Positions 1 to 8,895 of a stretch of DNA of 64,000 bases are shown piece after piece. The stretch is from the NCBI RefSeq assembly GCF_014203325.1, contig NZ_JACHIV010000001.1, positions 1,613,501 through 1,677,500 on the forward strand. The letters are read 5' to 3'. The notes beneath the pieces were generated by a model. It was given only the letters and a program-made list of their open reading frames with translations. It searched no databases and was not told the DNA's origin. Source of the DNA: Saccharopolyspora gloriosae. Lineage in GTDB: Bacteria; Actinomycetota; Actinomycetes; Mycobacteriales; Pseudonocardiaceae. The translations under genes and the position numbers were made by a program. The first letter of the stretch is position 1, and every line of letters starts with the position of its first letter.

Positions 1-306
1 GCGCTGACCGGCGGCCGTACCCCGGACGCGGCCCTCAACCTTGACCGGGCGACCCAGGTCGTCGCGACGCTCGCCGACTCCGGACGCGGAGCGGCGGAGA
101 CGCCCGAACACGAGGCGATCCTGCAACGGTGCGGAGCGCCGCAATCCATCGCGGAACTGTCCGCCTCGTTGAAGCTCCCCCTGGGCGTCATCCGGGTGCT
201 CTGTTCCGACCTGCTCGAACACGGATCACTGGCGCGTTCCCGCATGGTGCAACCGCGCGATCGAGACATTTTGGAGGCAGTGCTTGCCGGACTCAACAGG
301 CTCTGA
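1..306 (+). CDS. DUF742 family protein (conservon CvnC-like), 5' truncated by window edge
   Basis: Frame 1 is open from the first base to TGA at 304-306, giving about 101 C-terminal residues. The visible part has the layout of DUF742 proteins: a segment like ALTGGRTP, a helical stretch, then a winged-helix-like region with SIAELSASLKLPLGVIRVL and the ending LLEHGSLAR. In actinobacteria DUF742 proteins are encoded in conservons, together with a sensor kinase, a roadblock protein and a small GTPase, and are thought to act in a membrane-proximal signalling complex. The GTPase follows here with a 23-nt overlap, which fits that arrangement. The kinase and roadblock genes would lie left of the window. 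Confidence 0.85.
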   Translation, partial: ALTGGRTPDAALNLDRATQVVATLADSGRGAAETPEHEAILQRCGAPQSIAELSASLKLPLGVIRVLCSDLLEHGSLARSRMVQPRDRDILEAVLAGLNRL

Positions 307-886
307 CGGCGCACCACCCGTGATGCCCGATTCGGTGAAGCTGGTCGTCGCGGGCGGGTTCGCCGTGGGCAAGACGACCTTCATCGGATCGGTCAGCGAG
401 ATCACGCCGCTGAGCACCGAAGAGGAAATGACCGAGGCGAGCGTCGGCGTCGACGACCTCACCGGTATGGAGATGAAGCGGACCACCACGGTGGCGCTGG
501 ACTTCGGGCGCATCACGATCTCGCAGGAGATCGTGCTGTACCTGTTCGGCACCCCGGGCCAGGCCCGGTTCGGTTCGCTGTGGACGGAGCTGTCCACCGG
601 CGCCATCGGCGCGGTGGTGCTGCTGGACACCCGTCGACTGGCGATGGGCTTCCCGTCCATCGACTTCTTCGAACGGCGCGGAATCCCGTTCGTCGTCGCG
701 GTGAACTGCTTCGACGACACGGAGTTCAGCTACACCGAGGAGGAGGTCCGCGCCGCATCGGCGATGGGTCCCGACACCCCGATCATGTTCTGCGACGCGC
801 GGGACCGGGAATCCAGCAAGAAGGTGCTCGTCACGCTCGTGAAGCACGCGCTGCTGCAGCGGGACCTCGCCGCCGCGGGCGGCTGA
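284..886 (+). CDS. Conservon small GTPase (CvnD-like ATP/GTP-binding protein)
   Basis: A 200-residue P-loop protein. The G1 loop is GGFAVGKTTF near residue 25, and the G3-like motif is LFGTPGQ near residue 90. The intervening TEASVGVDDL and TTTVALDFGRI segments are typical of the MglA-like GTPases of actinobacterial conservons. The start chosen is TTG at 284 because GGAGG lies at 273-277, six bases upstream; an ATG at 323 is an alternative and would leave the P-loop intact. The gene overlaps the DUF742 gene, so translational coupling is likely. Some conservons also carry a cytochrome P450 after the GTPase, but here a terminator follows directly. The family is a signalling switch; the specific pathway cannot be read from the sequence. 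Confidence 0.9.
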   Translation: MPDSTGSDGAPPVMPDSVKLVVAGGFAVGKTTFIGSVSEITPLSTEEEMTEASVGVDDLTGMEMKRTTTVALDFGRITISQEIVLYLFGTPGQARFGSLWTELSTGAIGAVVLLDTRRLAMGFPSIDFFERRGIPFVVAVNCFDDTEFSYTEEEVRAASAMGPDTPIMFCDARDRESSKKVLVTLVKHALLQRDLAAAGG

Positions 887-900
887 CCCGCTGACGTGCG

Positions 901-934
901 GAACGGGGCAGGACGGTCGCGTCCTGCCCCGTTC
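901..934. terminator. Bidirectional terminator hairpin
   Basis: A perfect 14-bp inverted repeat (GAACGGGGCAGGAC and its complement) with a 6-nt loop lies between the GTPase stop on the plus strand and the tryptophanase stop on the minus strand. It can serve both convergent units. There is no T-run, as is usual in high-GC actinobacteria. Confidence 0.8.
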
Positions 935-957
935 TCGGTTTCACGGTGCGGTGCGGG

Positions 958-2334
958 TCAGTTGGGCAGGGGGGTCAGCCTGCAGTCGAAGTGGCGCAGG
1001 AGGGGCGGGGCCTCGGTGAGGCGGTAGCCGGGGACCTGTTCGGGTTCCTTGGCGATGTCGTCCAGGACCGAGCCGACGAAGCGCAGGTGCGTCTCGTCGT
1101 AGGAGCGCCGCGGGATGGCCAGGCGGATCAGTTCGAACGGCGCCGGCTCGCGCAGCCGGAGGTCGTCGTCGAGCTCGCCGAGGTAGAGCGAACCGAGCTC
1201 CGCCGCCCGGATTCCGCCGCGCCGGTAGAGCTCGCAGGCCAAGGCGTGACCGGGGAACTCGGCGGGTGTGAGGTGCGTGAGCAGCCGCCCCGCGTTGAGG
1301 TAGATGGCGTGCATCCCGGACGGGCGCACCGTGCTCACCCCGGCCTGGTGCGACAGCTCCGCCAGCAGCGCCGCGGCGCTCTCCCGGCCCGCCAGGTGCT
1401 GCGGGTCGGTCACCTCCCGCAGGCCCTGCGCCACGACTTCCAGGTCCCGCCCGGAGATCCCGCCGTAGGTGACGAAGCCTTCGCCCGCGATCACCAGCGC
1501 CTTGCACCGTTCGGCCAACGCGTCGTCGCGCATGGCCAGCAGGCCGCCGGCGTGGCCGAGGCCGTCCTTCTTCAAGCTGATCATGCAGCCGTCGGCGAGG
1601 GCGAACTCGCGCCGCGCCACGTCGCGCGGATCCCAGTGCGAGTAGCCCGGTTCCCGGCGGGTGATCAGCCACGCGTTCTCCGCGAAGCGCGCCGCGTCCA
1701 GCCAGAACGGCACGCCGTGGCGGCGGGCGATCTCAGCCGCCGACGTCATGTTCGCCAGCGAGACCGGCTGCCCGCCCAGCCCGTTGTTCGTGATCGTCAT
1801 CAGCACGATGCCGACCTTCGAGCCCTCCGGTCCGGACAGCGTCCGCTCCAGCGCGCCCAGGTCGATGTCGCCCTTGAACGGGAACTCCGAGTCCAGGTCC
1901 GAGGAGGCGGGGCACGGGAGGTCCAGCGCGCGGCCACCGGCGATCTCCACGTTGGCGCGCGTGGTGTCGAAGTGGGTGTTGCTGATGCTGATCTGGCCCG
2001 GCGAGAGCAGCGAGGAGAACAGGACGCGTTCGGCGGCGCGGCCCTGGTGCACGGGGAAGACGTGCCGGTACGGCACCAGATCACGTACCGATTCCTCGAA
2101 TCTGTACCAGCTCGACGAGCAGGCGTAGCTCTCGTCGGCCTGCTCGGCGGCGGCGCGCTGCGCGGTGGACAGCGCGCCGGTGCCGGAGTCGGAGAGGAAG
2201 TCGACGCTCACGGTGCGGGCGTCGATCTTGAACGGGTTGTACCCGGCCCGCTCGATCTCGCGTTCCCGCTCCTCGCGGGACAGCGCGGGGGCGGGCTTGA
2301 CGACGGCGGACAGGGTGGTCGGGAAGTCCAGCAT
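958..2334 (-). CDS. tnaA: Tryptophanase / beta-eliminating lyase
   Basis: A 458-residue fold-type I PLP enzyme of the tryptophanase/tyrosine phenol-lyase family, which normally has 450-475 residues. The N-terminal half contains ISNTHFDTTRANVE and NNGLGGQPVS, both typical of the family. The PLP lysine sits in MISLKKDGL near residue 250, matching the SxKKD motif of TnaA, and WLDAARFAENA precedes it. Tryptophanase cleaves L-tryptophan to indole, pyruvate and ammonia; tyrosine phenol-lyase activity cannot be fully excluded by eye. The gene lies 67 bp downstream of an indole-type aromatic prenyltransferase on the same strand. That pairing is known from Streptomyces prenylindole loci and favours tryptophan as substrate. 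Confidence 0.87.
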   Translation of the reverse strand: MLDFPTTLSAVVKPAPALSREEREREIERAGYNPFKIDARTVSVDFLSDSGTGALSTAQRAAAEQADESYACSSSWYRFEESVRDLVPYRHVFPVHQGRAAERVLFSSLLSPGQISISNTHFDTTRANVEIAGGRALDLPCPASSDLDSEFPFKGDIDLGALERTLSGPEGSKVGIVLMTITNNGLGGQPVSLANMTSAAEIARRHGVPFWLDAARFAENAWLITRREPGYSHWDPRDVARREFALADGCMISLKKDGLGHAGGLLAMRDDALAERCKALVIAGEGFVTYGGISGRDLEVVAQGLREVTDPQHLAGRESAAALLAELSHQAGVSTVRPSGMHAIYLNAGRLLTHLTPAEFPGHALACELYRRGGIRAAELGSLYLGELDDDLRLREPAPFELIRLAIPRRSYDETHLRFVGSVLDDIAKEPEQVPGYRLTEAPPLLRHFDCRLTPLPN

Positions 2335-2401
2335 GGTGACTCCTCAAGGCAGGGCGCGGCCCTGGGTGCAGGGCTCGGGAGTGCGGTGCGGGGCAGGGGC
2401 G

Positions 2402-3475
2402 TTACCGCGGCGGGTACGACGGGCTCTGGTAGGCCTCCGAGGAGAGGTACAGCGTGACCCCCGAGTGGGAGCCGCCGATCCGCAACGAGGTGTGCGCCAG
2501 CAGTCCCGCGCCGTCGCCCAGGGGGCGCGGGGCGACCGCCGAGAGCGCCTGCTCGAAGATCGCGGTGTCCAGTCCCTGGTGCCGAAGCGCCCGCCACACC
2601 CGCTCCCGCGCGACCTCGTCGTCGGGCACGTAGCTGCGGATGGGGACGTAGATGCTGTAGTTGCTGGGGATCGCGGTGTCGTCGCCGGAGAACGCGTAGC
2701 TGGAGATCAGCGGCCGGCCTTCGAAGTAGTCCGCGTCGCCGCCGGTGTGCCGGCAGAAGTCGATCACCTGCTGCGGGTCGACGCCCGGCACGGCCTTGGC
2801 GGCCCGCGCCGCCGCCTCCGCGGTCGCCGCGTGGTGGCTCAGGTACACCTTCACGCGGGCTTGCGGGCTGTCCGAGATGTCCACGGCGAAGAACGTGAAC
2901 TGGTCGAGTTCGCCGCGCAGCAGCGCGTTCTCCCGGATCGTGTCGTAGGCGCCGGTGAGACCCAGCCTGGAGAGGCCCTCGGCGACGAGTTCGCCCGAAC
3001 GCTCCCGGCCGCTCACCAGCGGGTTCAAGTACACCTTGATCGCAGGCGGGCCGTCGGGGGCGAAGATGAAGGAGAACCACAGGGTGAACTGGCCGGACGG
3101 GTCCTCCGGGAGGAACAGGTCCCGGACGGCGTTGAACCGGTCCAGCGGAAGCCCGTAGGTCTCCGCGAGCTCTTCGAGCAGGGCGACCGCGGCACCGGGG
3201 TCGAGGCTCGACCCGCCGCTCGGCGGCGTCTCGCCGAGCATGCGGATGCGGCATCGCCCGCTGTTGTCGACGGCCAGCGAGAATTCGGCGGGAGTGTGGT
3301 CGTCGGCGACGTCCGACGGCCATGCCGGGACCATCGACAGTGGTCTCGAATTTTCTTTTCCGAGTAGTTTTGCCAGCATGGCGAGAGGGGTTGAATCTGC
3401 GATCCCGACCGAATCGCATAGATTTGATAATTGTTTTTCGGTGTACTCGCCGAGTGTTGCACCGGCCGCGCCCAC
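2402..3475 (-). CDS. DMATS-type aromatic (indole/tryptophan) prenyltransferase
   Basis: A 357-residue protein resembling bacterial ABBA-fold DMATS enzymes such as IptA and SCO7467. It starts with TLGEYTEKQLSNLCDSVG. It contains the strand patterns expected of the barrel, for example FTLWFSFIFAPDGPPAIKVYLNP near residue 135, FFAVDISDSPQARVKVYLSH near residue 205 and a C-terminal GVTLYLSSEAY. Such enzymes transfer dimethylallyl from DMAPP to an indole ring carbon of tryptophan without an NDxxD motif. The start chosen is GTG at 3475, preceded by GGAGG with a 4-nt gap. It is the first gene of a two-gene unit with tryptophanase, so a dimethylallyl-indole is a plausible product. The regiochemistry is not readable from sequence. 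Confidence 0.82.
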   Translation of the reverse strand: MGAAGATLGEYTEKQLSNLCDSVGIADSTPLAMLAKLLGKENSRPLSMVPAWPSDVADDHTPAEFSLAVDNSGRCRIRMLGETPPSGGSSLDPGAAVALLEELAETYGLPLDRFNAVRDLFLPEDPSGQFTLWFSFIFAPDGPPAIKVYLNPLVSGRERSGELVAEGLSRLGLTGAYDTIRENALLRGELDQFTFFAVDISDSPQARVKVYLSHHAATAEAAARAAKAVPGVDPQQVIDFCRHTGGDADYFEGRPLISSYAFSGDDTAIPSNYSIYVPIRSYVPDDEVARERVWRALRHQGLDTAIFEQALSAVAPRPLGDGAGLLAHTSLRIGGSHSGVTLYLSSEAYQSPSYPPR

Positions 3476-3531
3476 AGCGCCTCCGATCGTGGGGCTAAGA
3501 ATTACTTGGGAGTCAGGTTACCCGGCGAAGT

Positions 3532-3568
3532 CCACCTTTTGGAGATTCCAAAAACCTCGCTGAGGTGG
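3532..3568. promoter_or_regulatory. Paired palindromes upstream of prenyltransferase operon
   Basis: Two adjacent dyads lie 60-95 bp upstream of the prenyltransferase start: TTTTGGAGATTCCAAAA at 3537-3553 and ACCTCGCTGAGGT at 3555-3567. An outer CCACCT...AGGTGG pair encloses both. The AT-rich setting and position suggest an operator or promoter-proximal regulatory site for the operon. No regulator gene is adjacent. Confidence 0.4.
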
Positions 3569-3569
3569 T

Positions 3570-4251
3570 AAGACATGCGTGAGTAGTTGATCAGGAAATC
3601 GTCACTCACCGTACCGGCGAGCCCTTATGCAGCCGGTTTTCCGAGGCGTGCGGCAACCGGCGGCAAGGCGGAGGGCTGTTCGGCGTGTTCCGCGGCATGA
3701 AAATGATCACCCGTTTGGCAGACCGCGATACCAGGTCGTAACGACCGCGTTCGGCCTCAACGTCGAGCGTGGTGCCCACGTGGTGGTCAGCACGTCGATC
3801 CTCGGCCGCCGGAGGCCCCCGCGGTTGCCGAGAGGTTGATCACTCGAAGGGGCTCCGGGAGGTACGACGGGGGCGTCGGCCCAACGCCGGGGCGGGTGTC
3901 TGCCGTTCGCCTCAGCGACGGCCGCCGTCCGTTCTCCGGCGAATCGGAGGCGGTGTGGTAAGCCGACACAATCGGCCTAACGTCGAGGCTTCGCGCTGCT
4001 CCATCCGATGTCCGGCGCGATTCGGGCAATCGTGGACGAGTTGCGATCCGCATTGCGATTATGGAATCGATGATGAGCGGTTTTGAAACCCTGAAATGAT
4101 TGATGGGCGGATTCATGAACTGATTGGTGATCTCTTTGTTGATCCAGAATTGAAGTGGGGACGGAGGTAGCCGCCGGAGTTCGGTTTGCAGCAGTTGGTC
4201 TCGGCCATCGCGCCATCGGAATAGACCGAAAGGCTCAGCGGAGGCGGAGAC
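3570..4251. other. Intergenic stretch with no supported gene
   Basis: About 680 bp between the prenyltransferase operon promoter and the terminator of the proline operon. Short open frames exist on both strands, but none has a convincing ribosome site or recognisable protein. Part of it (about 4050-4160) is clearly AT-richer than the surroundings. I see no tRNA and no insertion-sequence ends. Confidence 0.5.
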
Positions 4252-4294
4252 GAAGCGGGGCCGACCGGGCGAATCGCCCGGTCGGCCCCGCTTC
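4252..4294 (-). terminator. Terminator of the pruA-putB operon
   Basis: A perfect 20-bp stem (GAAGCGGGGCCGACCGGGCG and its complement) with a 3-nt AAT loop lies 15 bp beyond the proline dehydrogenase stop codon. Confidence 0.9.
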
Positions 4295-4308
4295 TGTGGT
4301 GCTGCCGG

Positions 4309-5238
<930 letters not shown>

Positions 5239-5268
5239 CGGATCTCCTCGAATGCGTGGGGGAACGGG

Positions 5269-6897
5269 TCAGTCCATGTGCGGGTAGCCGAGCCGCGTCG
5301 GCGCGACGAAGGTCTCCTTGATCGCGCGCGGGCTCGTCCACCGCTGGATGTTGAACATCGAGCCCGCCTTGTCGTTGGTGCCGGACGCCCGGCTCCCGCC
5401 GAACGGCTGGCGCGACACGATCGACCCGGTGGGCTTGTCGTTGACGTAGAAGTTCCCCGCCGCGTGCCGCAACTTGCGGTGCGCCTCCTCGATGGCGGCG
5501 CGGTCGGTCGAGAACACCGCCCCGGTCAGCGCGTACTGGCTGGAGGAGTCGACGACGTCGAGGATCTCCGAGTACCGCGCGTCGTCGTAGACGTGCACCG
5601 CGATGATCGGCCCGAAGTACTCGGTGGTGAACACCTCGTCCGCCGGGTCCGAGCAGACCAGCACCGTCGGCTCCACGAAGTAGCCGACGGAGTCGTCGCA
5701 CCCGCCGCCCGCGAGGACCTCCACCGAGGCGGTGCCGCGCGCCCGCTCCAGCGCGGCCTTGTGCTTGGCGAACGCCCGCGCGTCGATCACGGCGCCGCCG
5801 AAGTTCCCGAAGTCGGTGACGTCGCCGAAGCTGATCGACCGGGTGAGGTCGGCGAGCTCCTCGCGCAGGCCCGACTCCCAGATCGACCGCGGCACGTAAG
5901 CGCGCGAGGCCGCCGAGCACTTCTGCCCCTGGTACTCGAACGCGCCGCGCGCGAACGCCGTCGCCAGCGGCGCCGGATCGGCTGAGGGGTGCACGACGAT
6001 GAAGTCCTTGCCGCCGGTCTCCCCGACGATGCGCGGGTAGCTGCGGTAGGAGTCGAGGTTGTCGGACACCGTGCGCCACAGCTTCTTGAACGTCGCGGTG
6101 GAACCGGTGAAGTGCAGCCCGGCGAAGTCCGCGTCGCCCAGCGCGACCTCGCTGACCGCCTGCCCGTCGCCGGTCACCAGGTTGATCACGCCCGGAGGCA
6201 GTCCCGCGGCCTCCAGCATGCGCATCGTGAAGTGCGCCGAGAGCTGCTGCGACGGCGTCGGCTTCCACACCACGGTGTTGCCCATCAGCGCCGGAGCGGT
6301 CGGGAGGTTGCCCGCGATGGCGGTGAAGTTGAACGGGGTGATGGCGGTGACGAAGCCGTCCAGCGGCCGGTACTCCATCCGGTTCCACTCGCCCGCCACG
6401 GAGCTCGGCTGCTCGGCCAGGATGCGCCGCGCGTAGTGCACGTTGAACCGCAGGAAGTCGATGAATTCGCAGGCGGCGTCGATCTCGGCCTGCTGCACCG
6501 ACTTCGACTGCCCGAGCACGGTGGCGCCGTTGATGGTGTCCCGCCACGGCCCGGCCAGCAGGTCCGCGGCGCGCAGCAGCACCGCGGCGCGCTCGTCGAA
6601 GGACGTCGCGGCCCAGCCCGGTGCGGCCTCCTTCGCGGCCCGCACCGCGTCGGCCACGTCCTCGCGGGTGGCCTGGGCGGAGGTGCCCAGCACGTGCGCG
6701 TGCTTGTGCGGCTGCACCACGTCGAAGCGGTCGCCGCCCGCCATGCGCTGCGTGCCGGCGATGGTGGAGGTGAGTTCGAAGCGCTCGGATTCGAGTTCGG
6801 CGATGCGCTTGTGCAGCGACTCCCGCTCGGCCGAGCCGGGGGCGTAGGACTTGACCGGTTCGTTGCTGGGGGCCGGAACGGTGGTGATGGCATCCAT
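5269..6897 (-). CDS. pruA: L-glutamate gamma-semialdehyde (P5C) dehydrogenase
   Basis: A 542-residue aldehyde dehydrogenase of the P5CDH class. It converts glutamate semialdehyde to glutamate with NAD. The catalytic cysteine lies in YQGQKCSAASRAYVP and the general-base glutamate region in VGETGGKDF, both characteristic of this class. SQLSAHFTMRMLEAAGLPPGVINLVTG is the cofactor-side segment. ATG at 6897 has AGGAGG about ten bases upstream. It is the first gene of the pruA-putB operon and diverges from a PucR-type regulator, the arrangement used for proline-induced regulation in other actinobacteria. Confidence 0.95.
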   Translation of the reverse strand: MDAITTVPAPSNEPVKSYAPGSAERESLHKRIAELESERFELTSTIAGTQRMAGGDRFDVVQPHKHAHVLGTSAQATREDVADAVRAAKEAAPGWAATSFDERAAVLLRAADLLAGPWRDTINGATVLGQSKSVQQAEIDAACEFIDFLRFNVHYARRILAEQPSSVAGEWNRMEYRPLDGFVTAITPFNFTAIAGNLPTAPALMGNTVVWKPTPSQQLSAHFTMRMLEAAGLPPGVINLVTGDGQAVSEVALGDADFAGLHFTGSTATFKKLWRTVSDNLDSYRSYPRIVGETGGKDFIVVHPSADPAPLATAFARGAFEYQGQKCSAASRAYVPRSIWESGLREELADLTRSISFGDVTDFGNFGGAVIDARAFAKHKAALERARGTASVEVLAGGGCDDSVGYFVEPTVLVCSDPADEVFTTEYFGPIIAVHVYDDARYSEILDVVDSSSQYALTGAVFSTDRAAIEEAHRKLRHAAGNFYVNDKPTGSIVSRQPFGGSRASGTNDKAGSMFNIQRWTSPRAIKETFVAPTRLGYPHMD

Positions 6898-7010
6898 GGC
6901 CTTGTCGCCTCCTTGCGCGTCGATGGCTCGTGGTTACCCAGAACACTAGGAGCGCGACGGCCACGTGCGGCTGTACGATCAGCCATCTTTGAGGGGAGCG
7001 TGTTGTTCGA

Positions 7011-8651
7011 TTGAACAAGGACCCGCGCGGTCCGGCGGCGAGCCCGGGAGCACCGTTGCGGCAGCTGCTCGTCGCCGTCGGGGAGCCGCTGATCGACCTG
7101 CTCGCCGCCCCGGCAGGACTCGACGCCGACGTGCGCGACGTGGTGATCGTGGAACCGGAGGAGGACTCCACCACGCATCCCGGTGACCTGGTGCTGGTGA
7201 TCGGCGTCCGCGGCCGGTCCGCGCTGCGCCAGGTTCGAGCCGCGGGCCGGGACGGCGCGACGGCGGTGGCGGTCAAGACGCAGACCGAGCAGGACGCGCG
7301 AGCCCTGCGCGATGCCGCGCGCGACGCCGGGATCGCGCTGTTCGGGGTGTGGCCGGAGGTGCGCTGGGAGCAGTTGGAGTCGCTGGTGCGCTCGGTCGTC
7401 GACAACGCCCGGCTGACCGTCGAAGCCGACGCGGGGGAGTCCCTCGGCGACCTGTTCTCCCTGGCCCAGACGGTCGCGGCGATGACCGACGGCATCGTGA
7501 GCATCGAGGACACCGCCAGCAGGGTGCTCGCCTACTCGCGCTCCGACGACGACGTGGACGAGCTGCGCAGGCTGTCCATCCTCGGCCGCCGCGGCCCCGA
7601 GACGTACCTGGCGATGCTGCGCGAGTGGGGCGTGTACGAGCGGCTGCGCTCCGGCGAGGAGGTCGTGCGCGTCGACGAACGCCCCGACCTGGGCATCCGG
7701 CGCCGGATGGCGGTCGGCATCCACGCGGGGTCGCAACCGCTGGGCACGATCTGGGTGCAGGAAGGCGCGACGCCGCTCGAAGAGCGCTCCCGGCGGGCGT
7801 TGCTCGGCGCGGCGCGGGTGGCGGCGGTGCAGCTGATCCGGCAGCGCGCGGAGGCCAGCGCTGCGCCCCGCCTGCGGGAGAACCTGCTGATCGGGCTGCT
7901 CGACGGCAAGGTCGACGCGGCGAGCGTGGCGGGCGACATCGGTGCCGACGCGGCCCGGCCCGCGGTGGTCGTGGTGTTCACCTTGCGCGGCCGGGCAGGG
8001 GTGTCGGACCGCCCGGAGCTGGAACTGGAGCGCACCGAGATGACCGGCTTGATCTCGGTGCACGCCGCGGCCTACCGGCGCAGCGCCCTGGTGACCACGC
8101 TGAGCTCGCGGGTGTACGTGCTGCTGCCGGACCTCCCGTCGCACGCGATGCCCGGAGTGCTCGGCATGACCAGGGAGATCGTGGCCGCCGCCGGCCAGCA
8201 CCTGCGGGCGGCGGTGCAGGCCGGGGTGGGCTCGGTGGTGAGGGCGCTGGACGAGGTGGCGCACTCGCGCGCGGAGGCCGACCGCGTGCTGGACGCCATG
8301 AGCCACGACCTGGACACCCAGGTCGCCACCATCGCCGACGTGCGCTCCCGAGTGGTGCTCAGCGAGCTGCTCACCGTGCTCGGCGGCAACGAGCGGTTCC
8401 GCGATCCGCGGCTGGACGCGCTGTTCGAGCACGACGCCGAGCACTCCGGTGCCCTGGCGAGGTCGGTGCTGGCGTACCTGGAGCACTTCGGCGACGTGCG
8501 CGCCGCGAGCTCCGCGCTGCACGTCCACCCGAACACGCTGCGGCACCGGGTCCGCCGCGCCGCCGAGATCACCGGCCTGAACCTCGCCGACCCCGCCGAA
8601 CGCCTAGCCGTCCAACTCCACCTCCTCCTGCACCGCCGCCTCACCCGCTGA
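7011..8651 (+). CDS. PucR-family transcriptional regulator of proline catabolism (PruR-like)
   Basis: A 546-residue regulator. The N-terminal about 130 residues are a purine-catabolism/PucR-like domain (PGDLVLVIGVRGRSALRQVRAAG). A GAF-like middle follows, then a C-terminal PucR helix-turn-helix with the family signature VRAASSALHVHPNTLRHRV near residue 505. PucR proteins with this organisation sit next to pruA/putB in mycobacteria and streptomycetes and activate them in response to proline; that role is inferred from position. The TTG start at 7011 is the best upstream candidate but has only a distant GGGGAG. A TTG at 7054 (LRQLLVAVGEP) is possible. A structured repeat begins 36 nt after the stop. 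Confidence 0.85.
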   Translation: MNKDPRGPAASPGAPLRQLLVAVGEPLIDLLAAPAGLDADVRDVVIVEPEEDSTTHPGDLVLVIGVRGRSALRQVRAAGRDGATAVAVKTQTEQDARALRDAARDAGIALFGVWPEVRWEQLESLVRSVVDNARLTVEADAGESLGDLFSLAQTVAAMTDGIVSIEDTASRVLAYSRSDDDVDELRRLSILGRRGPETYLAMLREWGVYERLRSGEEVVRVDERPDLGIRRRMAVGIHAGSQPLGTIWVQEGATPLEERSRRALLGAARVAAVQLIRQRAEASAAPRLRENLLIGLLDGKVDAASVAGDIGADAARPAVVVVFTLRGRAGVSDRPELELERTEMTGLISVHAAAYRRSALVTTLSSRVYVLLPDLPSHAMPGVLGMTREIVAAAGQHLRAAVQAGVGSVVRALDEVAHSRAEADRVLDAMSHDLDTQVATIADVRSRVVLSELLTVLGGNERFRDPRLDALFEHDAEHSGALARSVLAYLEHFGDVRAASSALHVHPNTLRHRVRRAAEITGLNLADPAERLAVQLHLLLHRRLTR

Positions 8652-8660
8652 CTTCCATCG

Positions 8661-8880
8661 GGCTCGTTCTGCTAGGGGAGTCCGGTGGCGGAACCTCAGT
8701 TGGCCTGTCGCTGCGGGATCTCTTTCCCAAGTGGCTCCGCCACGAGGGAAAAAGCCGTCCTCGCGACAGGCCAACTGAGAACCCGCTGGTGGTCGGCTTT
8801 TCGACGTGGGCTATGCGCTGTCGCGCATACAAGCACGGCTACGCCGCAAGGCAGGCTTCGCTTGCGCCGCCGAGTGCTTG
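8661..8880 (+). repeat. Structured intergenic repeat, copy 1 of 3
   Basis: This copy lies between the convergent PucR regulator and coaA. The core domain (8688-8786, 99 nt) has an outer stem GCGG-AAC-CTCAG...CTGAG-AAC-CCGC. A 17-bp perfect helix pairs CTCAGTTGGCCTGTCGC (8695-8711) with 8763-8779. An inner hairpin TTTCCC-AA-GTGGC-TCC-GCCAC-GA-GGGAAA lies near 8723-8751. It is followed by hairpin TATGCGC/GCGCATA (8812-8829) and CGGC-TAC-GCCG (8836-8846). The other copies are at 43.4 and 53.9 kb. The outer boundaries are approximate. Confidence 0.85.
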
Positions 8881-8895
8881 CGGTGACGCCCAGGC

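Noticed and set aside
958-2334. Annotation of the lyase as L-threonine aldolase or a generic aminotransferase
   Set aside because: The KKD lysine context and the NTHFDTTRANVE block fit tryptophanase/tyrosine phenol-lyase, and the prenyltransferase neighbour supports it.
3570-4250. Small reading frames of 70-110 codons in the gap before the proline operon
   Set aside because: No ribosome sites, arginine-rich nonsense composition and overlapping alternatives on both strands.
8641-8832. Short protein-like frames in all three structured repeats with similar peptides (RGRLFPSWRSH)
   Set aside because: Similarity comes from the repeated DNA. The frame is not kept between copies because of loop-length differences, and starts and stops differ.
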